Assembly: GCA_008933045.1 (NCBI GenBank)
Contig: WBXJ01000102.1
Location: 1 to 9,992, forward strand
Direction: 5' to 3'
Length of the DNA stretch: 9,992 bases
Origin: Verrucomicrobiota bacterium
Lineage (GTDB): Bacteria; Verrucomicrobiota; Verrucomicrobiia; Limisphaerales; SXQI01
Both the position numbers and the translations under genes were made by a program. Below, in pieces: positions 1 to 6,273 of the stretch; the stretch's first letter is position 1; every line of letters begins with the position of its first letter. The notes under the pieces were generated by a model that saw nothing but the letters and a program-made list of their open reading frames with translations, was not told the origin of the DNA and searched no databases.

Positions 1-828
1 CAACTGAGGTCCACAATCGCATCGGCGGGAACCAAATACATCCCCCGTTAGACACTCGCTGTGCACACGCACCAATGGGGCAAAAGTTTTTGAGATATCG
101 CCTTTGACCAGCGCGATGTGGTGTTGGCCATCAATCTTAGATTCAAACAAATGCAAATTGAAGTCGCCGTGATCCGTGGGCATGGTCACTACTTCGATGC
201 ACTCCACAAGCTTCTCGCGCAGTCGCCGGTATTTAATCAACTCCTCGATGGTGCCGAGTTTTAGCTTATATTTCTTAGCGAATTTTCGCAGTTCCGGCAG
301 TCTCGCCATGGAACCATCATCACTCATAATTTCGCAAATCACCGCGATAGGACGGCAACCCGCTAAGGTGACCAGATCGACGGCGGCCTCGGTGTGCCCC
401 GCTCGTTGAAGCACACCCCCAGGGCGAGCTCGCAACGGAAAGACATGCCCAGGCTGAACCAAATCTTCCGGTAACGCCGTCGGATCAGCCATCACTCGAA
501 TGGTCTCCGCTCGATCTGCCGCGCTGATTCCAGTGGTGATCCCCTTCGCGGCGTCCACGCTGACTTGGAAGTCTGTCTTGAACGACTCGCGATTCTGGGA
601 AACCATTCGCTCAATGCCCATTTGCTTGAGGCGCTCAGAGGTTGTGGGGACGCAAATCAGCCCTCGCCCATGCTTCGCCATGAAATTGATCAACGCAGGC
701 GTAACTCGCTCCGCAGCAATGATGAGGTCCCCTTCATTTTCTCGATCCGCATCATCCACCAGAATGGCCATGTGACCATTCTTCAAGTCGGAGAGAATTG
801 ACTGTATCGAATCAAATTTGGATTTCAT
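1..828 (-). CDS. ribBA: RibBA: 3,4-dihydroxy-2-butanone 4-phosphate synthase / GTP cyclohydrolase II (partial, 3' end outside window)
   Basis: The encoded protein is a cytoplasmic bifunctional enzyme of riboflavin synthesis. RibB converts ribulose 5-phosphate to dihydroxybutanone phosphate, and RibA opens GTP to the pyrimidine precursor. The 276 visible residues, translated on the minus strand from ATG at 828, contain a full RibB domain (about 4-205). It has the acidic metal/substrate loop DDADRENEGD (25-34), TTGISAADRA (98-107), GHVFPLRARPGGVLQRAGHTEA (127-148, with the metal-binding His at 145) and ICEIMSDDGSMAR (164-176). The RibA domain starts near 208 and shows HSECLTGDVFGSRRCDCGPQL (256-276), with the three expected zinc cysteines at 259, 270 and 272. 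The frame is still open at the left edge, so the rest of RibA, including its catalytic residues, is not seen. The gene lies 31 bp after the alaS stop on the same strand and is probably co-transcribed. No Shine-Dalgarno sequence precedes the ATG. Confidence 0.96.
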   Translation of the reverse strand, partial: MKSKFDSIQSILSDLKNGHMAILVDDADRENEGDLIIAAERVTPALINFMAKHGRGLICVPTTSERLKQMGIERMVSQNRESFKTDFQVSVDAAKGITTGISAADRAETIRVMADPTALPEDLVQPGHVFPLRARPGGVLQRAGHTEAAVDLVTLAGCRPIAVICEIMSDDGSMARLPELRKFAKKYKLKLGTIEELIKYRRLREKLVECIEVVTMPTDHGDFNLHLFESKIDGQHHIALVKGDISKTFAPLVRVHSECLTGDVFGSRRCDCGPQL

Positions 829-859
829 GACGATAACTTCACAACACGAATCTGCTGCT

Positions 860-3562
860 TTATTCCAACATGATCGCTGCCTGCGCCAACGCCGCGTCGA
901 GGTTGGCTACATCCTTGCCACCCCCTCGTGCGCTATCAGGGCGACCACCCCCTTTTCCACCAACGATGGGGGCGATGGTTTGGATGATTTTTCCAGCCTG
1001 TATTGTTTTGGTCAGCGACATCGGCACGGTTGCCACCAACGCAACAGTCCCATTCGTAATTCCTCCCAAAACTACTACTCCCTCAAACATTCCCTTCAGC
1101 ACATCCGCGATGGCTTGCAACGATTCACCATCCGTCTCAGCTACTTTTTGTATGATTGCCAGATGACACCCAATCGTTCGAGCACCCTGCCGTAGATTGT
1201 TGGCGATGCTGGCGGCCTGCTTCTGTTGAACTGCTTTAAGTTGACGTTCCAACTCCTTTTGATGAACGAGGAGCATCTCAATTTTCTTTTCCAATTCGCC
1301 AACCGGAGCGTTAATTTTCCCAGCCACGGCGCGAATTAATTGGAGATCCTGTTTCGCAACATCATAAGCCGTCAGACCCGCCACCGCTTCGATGCGGCGA
1401 ACTCCAGCGGCAATGGCGTTCTCGCTCACGATCCGGAACAAACCAATTTCCCCTGTGGCCCGCGTGTGAGTTCCAGCACACAACTCCATCGAATAACCAT
1501 CCAATGCACCAGCACGCCCACCGATCTGAACCACACGCACCGATTCTCCATACTTGTCGCCAAAAAACTGCATGATTTCCGAACGACCTTTGACCGAAGC
1601 ATACGGCTGTTCACTCCACGAAACAGGAGTGTTCTCCAGAATTCGTTCGTTCACTAATTGTTCAATATCCGCGACTTGATTAGGGGTCAGAGGAGCACTA
1701 TTAAAATCGAACGTGAGTTTATCGGGGCCGACAAACGATCCTTTTTGCGACGCATCTTGACTAGCTACCTCGTGCAACGCCCAATGCAAGAGATGAGTCA
1801 CTGTGTGGTGACGCTGTATCGCATGACGTCGCTCCGCATCCACTCGCAGGGTGACGCGCGAACCTGTCGTGGGTGCGTCGTGAGTATCTAGGAAATGTAA
1901 CCACGTGGCCCCACTTTTTTGCGTATTCACCACACGCCAAAGCTGTCCATGGCCGGTCATCTCCCCGCAATCCCCCACTTGACCTCCCATCTCGGCGTAC
2001 AGCACCGAGGAGTCGAGTATGACGGCAGTCTTTTCCTTCAATCCCACCACTTCGACCACGGTCGCTGAGGTTTCCGGTTGGTCGTAGCCAACAAAACAGG
2101 TCGGAGTCGTCGTTTCGATATGGCTGAGACTGATCACCTCTTTTTTCTGAGAGGCACGCGCACGAGCACGCTGTTCTTCCATCAACAACTCAAAACCTGC
2201 CACATCGACACTGAACCCCTGCTCGCGAGCCAGCAACTCGGTGAGGTCGATAGGAAACCCATAGGTGTCATACAAATCAAACGCTTGCTTCCCAGTGAAT
2301 CCGGCCCCCGTCTTGGGGATCAACGCCGTATAGGATCCAAAAATCGCTAACCCTCGATCCAAGGTTTTGTTGAAAGATTCTTCCTCAAGCCGGATGACTT
2401 GCTTCACATGATCGCGCTTCGTCCGAATCTCAGGAAAAACATCCCCCATGGTCGTGCTGAGCACTTCGACCAATTCAAAGAAAAACGGCTTTTGAAAACC
2501 GAGTGCCCGCCCGTATTTCACCGCCCGACGCAGTATACGCCGAAGCACATAATTACGGTCGTTGTTACCTGGTTGGATGCCATCGGCGATCGCAAAACTT
2601 AAGGTGCGAATATGATCGGCGATCACCCGGAAAGCCACGTCGATTTTTTCCTGCTCGTTCTCACCGCTACTTCCCGTTTTTGGTAATGTGGACGTATATT
2701 TCTTCCCGCTCAACTGCTCAAGGCGATCAAAAATAGGGCGGAAAATATCCGTTTCGTAATTTGAAATCTTAACGTTAGAAAAATCAGCGAACTGATTAGT
2801 CCCCTGAATGATCGAGGTCACCCGCTCAAAACCCATGCCGGTATCCACATGCTGCGCGGGAAGTGGTGAGAAAGTTCCATCGGGGTTCGCATTGAACTGG
2901 ATGAATACTAAATTCCAAATCTCAATGCACTTGGGACTGCCTTGATTCACCAACGCGCCACCCGTATCACCGTTCGGAGTGAGATCAATGTGCAACTCGG
3001 AACACGGCCCACAAGGACCGGTCTCACCCATCATCCAAAAGTTGTCCTTTTTATTGCCGAAAACAATATGCACCTTGGGGTCGAGACCCACGGAGCTAAA
3101 TTTTTCGACCCAAAAGTCATAGGCTTCCTGATCAAACTCACTCGGGTCACCTTGAGCTTTATCTGGATTGTAAACCGTCGCGTAAACTCGGTTCACCGGA
3201 AACTTCCAAACCTTCGTTATCAACTCCCACGCCCAATCAATCGCCTCCCGCTTAAAATAATCACCAAACGACCAATTGCCGAGCATCTCAAAAAAAGTGT
3301 GGTGATAGGTGTCCAAACCCACATCCTCAAGATCGTTATGCTTGCCGCCGGCACGAATACATTTCTGCGTATCAGCAGCACGCCCCGGGGAGTAAGGACA
3401 CCTCAATTTTCCAAGAAAAATGGGCACAAATTGATTCATCCCCGCGTTGGTAAACAACAGGTTTGGAGAATCGGGCATTAAGCTGGAGGAACTCACCAAG
3501 GTGTGATCCTTCGATTTAAAAAAATCGAGATAGGACTGCCGAATTTGCGCGCTCGTCATCAT
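860..3562 (-). CDS. alaS: Alanyl-tRNA synthetase
   Basis: This essential cytoplasmic class II synthetase charges tRNA-Ala and removes mischarged Ser/Gly. It has 900 residues, against about 876 in E. coli, and looks complete. The N-terminal aminoacylation core shows SLMPDSPNLLFTNAGMNQF (27-45), GGKHNDLEDVG (72-82) and the motif-2 region FFEMLGNWSFGDYFK (90-104). NDRNYVLRRILRRAVKYGRA marks the tRNA-recognition part. The editing domain has its zinc ligands HTVTH (586-590) and CAGTH (695-699). A heptad-like charged helix (about 755-790) leads to the C-Ala domain, which ends in GGKGGGRPDSARGGG (868-882). Two adjacent ATG codons (3562 and 3559) can serve as start, and I cannot choose between them. 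There is no Shine-Dalgarno sequence: the leader just upstream instead carries CCCTCCTTTT on the coding strand. It is divergent from rpsU and followed by ribBA. No frameshift or missing key residue was seen. Confidence 0.98.
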   Translation of the reverse strand: MMTSAQIRQSYLDFFKSKDHTLVSSSSLMPDSPNLLFTNAGMNQFVPIFLGKLRCPYSPGRAADTQKCIRAGGKHNDLEDVGLDTYHHTFFEMLGNWSFGDYFKREAIDWAWELITKVWKFPVNRVYATVYNPDKAQGDPSEFDQEAYDFWVEKFSSVGLDPKVHIVFGNKKDNFWMMGETGPCGPCSELHIDLTPNGDTGGALVNQGSPKCIEIWNLVFIQFNANPDGTFSPLPAQHVDTGMGFERVTSIIQGTNQFADFSNVKISNYETDIFRPIFDRLEQLSGKKYTSTLPKTGSSGENEQEKIDVAFRVIADHIRTLSFAIADGIQPGNNDRNYVLRRILRRAVKYGRALGFQKPFFFELVEVLSTTMGDVFPEIRTKRDHVKQVIRLEEESFNKTLDRGLAIFGSYTALIPKTGAGFTGKQAFDLYDTYGFPIDLTELLAREQGFSVDVAGFELLMEEQRARARASQKKEVISLSHIETTTPTCFVGYDQPETSATVVEVVGLKEKTAVILDSSVLYAEMGGQVGDCGEMTGHGQLWRVVNTQKSGATWLHFLDTHDAPTTGSRVTLRVDAERRHAIQRHHTVTHLLHWALHEVASQDASQKGSFVGPDKLTFDFNSAPLTPNQVADIEQLVNERILENTPVSWSEQPYASVKGRSEIMQFFGDKYGESVRVVQIGGRAGALDGYSMELCAGTHTRATGEIGLFRIVSENAIAAGVRRIEAVAGLTAYDVAKQDLQLIRAVAGKINAPVGELEKKIEMLLVHQKELERQLKAVQQKQAASIANNLRQGARTIGCHLAIIQKVAETDGESLQAIADVLKGMFEGVVVLGGITNGTVALVATVPMSLTKTIQAGKIIQTIAPIVGGKGGGRPDSARGGGKDVANLDAALAQAAIMLE

Positions 3563-3644
3563 ACAAAGTCAAACTACTAAAAGGAGGGACAGTATCTCCG
3601 CACCGCCACCTATTCCAAGCCCCAAGTGCCAATGGGCGATGAGA

Positions 3645-3673
3645 ATTTTCTATTGATGGCAACGAAAGGTCAA
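3645..3673 (-). promoter_or_regulatory. Candidate sigma-70-type promoter for alaS-ribBA
   Basis: On the minus strand TTGACC (3673-3668, five of six bases of the -35 consensus) is followed after 17 bp by GAAAAT (3650-3645, four of six of the -10 consensus). Transcription would start near 3638, giving a leader of about 75 nt before alaS. The -10 is weak, so this is a tentative assignment. Confidence 0.35.
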
Positions 3674-3674
3674 A

Positions 3675-3729
3675 TTTGGCCTCAAACACCCATTTCAGGG
3701 CTGGCTAGCTTGACGGAGGCACGGCCAAA
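3675..3729. repeat. Inverted repeat TTTGGCC ... GGCCAAA
   Basis: The arms TTTGGCC (3675-3681) and GGCCAAA (3723-3729) are perfectly complementary over 7 bp, with 41 bp between them. The left arm begins just upstream of the candidate alaS -35 box. It could be a paired operator site or chance, and nothing in the sequence decides. Confidence 0.3.
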
Positions 3730-3742
3730 CATTCGTAAGTCG

Positions 3743-3753
3743 TTGATCATCAA
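3743..3753. repeat. Small dyad TTGAT-C-ATCAA
   Basis: This perfect 5-bp dyad around a single central base lies 47 bp upstream of the rpsU -35 box and 70 bp upstream of the alaS -35 candidate. It has the size of a half-operator for a dimeric regulator, but short dyads like this occur by chance. Confidence 0.2.
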
Positions 3754-3800
3754 GCTCTAATGCCATTATCTGACGGCTTGAAAACTTATTGGATGAAGAA

Positions 3801-3831
3801 TTGACATTCTTGTCCATTTCTCTACTATAAA
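3801..3831 (+). promoter_or_regulatory. Sigma-70-type promoter of rpsU
   Basis: A perfect -35 hexamer TTGACA (3801-3806) is followed by TATAAA (3826-3831, five of six) with a 19-bp spacer. Alternatively TACTAT (3823-3828, four of six) would sit at a 16-bp spacer. Either way transcription would start around 3835-3838, which leaves about 72 nt of leader before the rpsU start codon. It is the strongest promoter-like sequence noticed in the window, as expected for a ribosomal protein gene. Confidence 0.65.
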
Positions 3832-3909
3832 TTGTCCGCTTGCGAACCGGGTCGAACATTTGAGTTGTTCACTGAGTTTGCAGGGTGTCAGAGAGGAAGT
3901 GAAAATCAA

Positions 3910-4107
3910 TTGACAGAGATTAAACTTAAGAAGGGTGAGTCCGTTGAGAAAGCGTTGCGCCGTTTAAAAAAGCGCATCGACCGCGAAGGGACTTTGAAAT
4001 TAGTGCGCAGCCATCGTCATTATGAGAAGCCGAGCGAACGCAAACGGCGCAAGATGAAGGTTGCCCGCTTTAATGCCATGCTCAGCGCTCGCTACGCTGA
4101 CTTGTAA
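3910..4107 (+). CDS. rpsU: Small ribosomal subunit protein bS21
   Basis: bS21 is a small basic protein of the 30S subunit, located near the 3' end of 16S rRNA, and takes part in translation initiation. The product is 65 residues, the usual family size. It begins MTEIKLKKGESVEKALRRLKK, continues through the typical KKRIDREGTL and HRHYEKPSERKRRKMKVARF stretches, and ends NAMLSARYADL. The start is taken as TTG at 3910 because bS21 homology begins exactly there. The frame stays open to TTG 3832, but that codon overlaps the promoter and the extra residues look nothing like bS21. A purine-rich GAGAGGAAG (3891-3899) precedes the start, with its AGGA core 12 nt away, which is longer than optimal. The gene has its own promoter and terminator, so it looks monocistronic. 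Confidence 0.95.
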   Translation: MTEIKLKKGESVEKALRRLKKRIDREGTLKLVRSHRHYEKPSERKRRKMKVARFNAMLSARYADL

Positions 4108-4127
4108 AACCATTTTCTGATTGTCAC

Positions 4128-4167
4128 AGCCGGGAGATTGCCTCAAAACTTCTCCCGGCTTTTTATT
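4128..4167 (+). terminator. Intrinsic terminator after rpsU
   Basis: The arms AGCCGGGAGA (4128-4137) and TCTCCCGGCT (4151-4160) form a perfect 10-bp GC-rich stem with a 13-nt loop, followed by TTTTATT (4161-4167). It starts 20 bp after the rpsU stop. The T-tract ends one base before the ATG of the next gene (4168), so the terminator occupies that gene's entire ribosome-binding region. Confidence 0.9.
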
Positions 4168-5082
4168 ATGTATTCGTTGTCCACCTGCTGGAATTCTCAT
4201 CGCCACATTGACGGTCGCGCTATGCTCGAAGAAATCCGCGACTTGGGATTCGAGTATGCCGAACTCTCGCACGGTATACGAATCAGCCTGCTACCGGGGG
4301 TGTTTGATGCTGTCAACGCCGGTGTCATTAAGATTTCTACCCTTCACAATTTTTGTCCCCTGCCGATCGGAGTCACCCATGCGGCTCCAAATCTTTACAA
4401 GTTTTCGTCCGATGATCGTCGCGAGCGCGAGAACGCCTATCGGCAGACTCTCAAGACTTTCGATACAGCCGTGCGAGTTGGAGCCAAGTTGGTGGTTCTA
4501 CACACGGGCTGTATCGATATGAAGGATTATACAGACCGGCTTTTGGAGATGGTGGAAAAGGGTGAGAAAGAAACCGCGAAGTTTGAGAAGCTTTCGACCG
4601 AATGTGCCGAGAAACGCGAGGCTAAAAAGGAGAAACCGCAACAACTCGCCATCGAGATGATCCACACGCTAGCTGAGCAGGCAGGTCTGCGCGATTTGAT
4701 GTTGGGGATTGAGAATCGGGAGGCGTTGGAAGAGATCCCGTTCGAAACTGACTTCAACCTTTTTCTGCGTCAATTTCCTGCCCGTGTCGTGCGCTACTGG
4801 CATGATTGTGGGCACGCACAAATTAAGCACAATTTGGGCTATATCGACCACTTAATGCATCTGGAAAATATGGCTGATAGACTCGAAGGATTTCATATCC
4901 ATGACGTCAAGTTTCCCGGCCAAGATCATTGTCCTCCAGGCACGGGCACGATCGCATTTGATCAGTTGGCACGGCTGGTTAAGCCCAATCATATAAAAGT
5001 CTTCGAGTTAAGTCCCGGACTTGAGGTCGAAGCTGTCAAACAAGGAATCGCCCACCTCAAAGCCATCTGGGGATCGGAATAG
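4168..5082 (+). CDS. Xylose-isomerase-like TIM-barrel protein (sugar phosphate isomerase/epimerase family)
   Basis: This 304-residue soluble protein has the AP-endonuclease-2/xylose-isomerase-like barrel fold. Family members are metal-dependent isomerases, epimerases, dehydratases or endonucleases, and the actual substrate is unknown. The N-terminus MYSLSTCWNSHRH (1-13) leads to LGFEYAELSHGI (26-37), then GAKLVVLHTG (105-114). Metal-ligand candidates follow in the usual order: Glu182 in GIENRE, His212/Asp213 and His216 in WHDCGH, His243/His245 in GFHIHD, and Glu280 in VFELSP. A lysine- and glutamate-rich helical stretch (about 120-160) is inserted after the strand ending HTG. ATG 4168 is preferred because the barrel's first strand begins at once. 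The longer frame from TTG 4138 would translate the terminator. No Shine-Dalgarno is possible in the upstream hairpin. The flippase-like gene starts 15 bp after the stop, suggesting translational or functional linkage. Confidence 0.85.
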   Translation: MYSLSTCWNSHRHIDGRAMLEEIRDLGFEYAELSHGIRISLLPGVFDAVNAGVIKISTLHNFCPLPIGVTHAAPNLYKFSSDDRRERENAYRQTLKTFDTAVRVGAKLVVLHTGCIDMKDYTDRLLEMVEKGEKETAKFEKLSTECAEKREAKKEKPQQLAIEMIHTLAEQAGLRDLMLGIENREALEEIPFETDFNLFLRQFPARVVRYWHDCGHAQIKHNLGYIDHLMHLENMADRLEGFHIHDVKFPGQDHCPPGTGTIAFDQLARLVKPNHIKVFELSPGLEVEAVKQGIAHLKAIWGSE

Positions 5083-5097
5083 TTAGGTCATCCAAAC

Positions 5098-6186
5098 GTG
5101 ATTACTCGCCGAAAAATTACAGGGTTAGCTTGGCGTGGCGGTGTGTGCCTTCTGTTACTCGTTTGGATTTTTCAGGCTATTTTTTACAACGAAGGCCGGA
5201 TCGCGTGGAATCACTCAGACGCGGAATGGCAAGCCCTCTCGCGCTGGGAACGATTGCAGATCGCTTGGCAGTATGGCCCTCCGGAGCTTTGTAAAACCTT
5301 GGCTTCGATGGATTCATGGTGGCTTTTTATGTCCTTGGTCTTGATGGGGCTAACTATTTTTATCGGCGTTCTTCGGTGGCAGATTGTTTTGCGAGTGCAT
5401 GGGCTGCAGCTCCCACTCGCTCGCACAACACAGATTTCTTTCGTCGCGCATTTCTTTAATTCATTCCTGCTCGGATCGATCGGCGGCGATGTGTTGAAGG
5501 CTTATTATGTGGCACGTGAAACTCATCACAAAAAAACCGAGGCTGTCGTCACCGTCGTTGTAGATCGATTGATTGGATTGTTTTCGATGCTTGTTTTTGG
5601 GTGTCTGATGATTATTCCTAACTACGATTTATTGTTCTCCAACCATCGATTGCGCGGCGTAATACTCACGGTTCTTGTGATGACCGCAGTATGCGGAGGT
5701 TTCTTGATCGTGGGCTTTTGGGGCGGTGTTTCCAAACGATTACCGAGAGCCCGTGAGTGGTTGCGTCGTCTGCCTAGGGGTGAGGCTTTGGAGCGTTCTC
5801 TCGAAGCCTTTAGGCATTTTGGCCGGGACAAAACTTTTTTCTGGCGGATTGTTCCCATCACGATGTTGCAGAATGTAGTTCTCGTCGCGCACTTTTACGT
5901 ACTCACCCTCGGTTTTCACCAACAAGTCCCGGTGATAGCACTCGCAGCGATCGTGCCGGTGGTCACCAGTATTTCCGCGCTTCCGATTACCCCGAGCGGA
6001 CTCGGAGTCCGTGAAAATCTTTACGTATGGATGTTGGCGGTCCCAACCGTGGGGGTGCCTGCCGCTCAGGCCCTACTCCTTTCGTTGGTAGGCTACGCGG
6101 GGAGCTTGGTCTGGAGTTTGGTTGGAGGAGTGATCTACCTGACCCTGAAACAGAAACAACATTTGACGGAGATCACCCAAGAATAG
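5098..6186 (+). CDS. Flippase-like integral membrane protein (UPF0104 / YbhN / AglD type, LPG-synthase TM domain)
   Basis: This is a 362-residue polytopic inner-membrane protein. Family relatives include the flippase half of MprF, YbhN and AglD, which act on or move lipids or lipid-linked sugars; what this one handles is not known. Hydrophobic segments lie near residues 15-30, 75-97, 112-128, 150-177, 187-208, 252-272, 277-297, 307-325 and 327-350. The family signatures are GSIGGDVLKAYYVAR (126-140), VVVDRLIGLFSML (153-165) and ITPSGLGVRENLY (297-309). A basic cytoplasmic-looking loop (212-249) separates the two halves. No C-terminal GNAT/aminoacyl transferase domain is present, so it is not a full MprF. 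The start is GTG 5098, with a weak AGGT (5085-5088) 9 nt upstream. The next in-frame methionine (residue 71) would remove the first membrane segment. It lies 15 bp after the TIM-barrel gene and is probably co-transcribed with it. Confidence 0.85.
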   Translation: MITRRKITGLAWRGGVCLLLLVWIFQAIFYNEGRIAWNHSDAEWQALSRWERLQIAWQYGPPELCKTLASMDSWWLFMSLVLMGLTIFIGVLRWQIVLRVHGLQLPLARTTQISFVAHFFNSFLLGSIGGDVLKAYYVARETHHKKTEAVVTVVVDRLIGLFSMLVFGCLMIIPNYDLLFSNHRLRGVILTVLVMTAVCGGFLIVGFWGGVSKRLPRAREWLRRLPRGEALERSLEAFRHFGRDKTFFWRIVPITMLQNVVLVAHFYVLTLGFHQQVPVIALAAIVPVVTSISALPITPSGLGVRENLYVWMLAVPTVGVPAAQALLLSLVGYAGSLVWSLVGGVIYLTLKQKQHLTEITQE

Positions 6187-6273
6187 TTGTCCATCAAGCG
6201 TTATTTCCGCGAATATTGTGCTTCAAGTATTCCTACGCGCGTGCATCATGAACCAATAAACCTTTTTCGCGCT

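Larger units (their letters stand above)
3563..3909. other. Divergent intergenic region between alaS and rpsU
   Basis: This is a 347-bp stretch without a convincing gene. It holds the rpsU promoter and leader on the right, a candidate alaS promoter in the middle, an AAAAGGAGGGA tract (plus strand, 3579-3589) with no start codon behind it, and two inverted repeats (3675-3729 and 3743-3753). I see no tRNA-like fold, T-box or known riboswitch core. Confidence 0.7.

Noticed and set aside
2942..3481. 179-codon open frame antisense to alaS
   Set aside because: It lies wholly opposite conserved alaS coding sequence and its product is basic and featureless; it is a shadow of codon bias.
3579..3589. 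AAAAGGAGGGA on the plus strand as a ribosome-binding site
   Set aside because: No start codon lies at a usable distance downstream and no gene follows before rpsU.
3832..3909. 26-codon N-terminal extension of bS21 from TTG 3832
   Set aside because: The TTG overlaps or abuts the promoter's -10 region, and the added residues do not resemble bS21, whose homology starts at 3910.
4138..4167. Ten-codon extension of the TIM-barrel protein from TTG 4138
   Set aside because: It would translate the loop, right arm and T-tract of the rpsU terminator, and the fold starts at ATG 4168.
6211..6232. GAATA...TATTC hairpin as a terminator after the flippase-like gene
   Set aside because: The stem is only five AT-rich pairs with a 12-nt loop and no T-tract follows.
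6187..6273. 29-codon extension of the metallohydrolase from TTG 6187
   Set aside because: It would place the clear signal peptide internally. An open frame of this length in a short gap is expected by chance.
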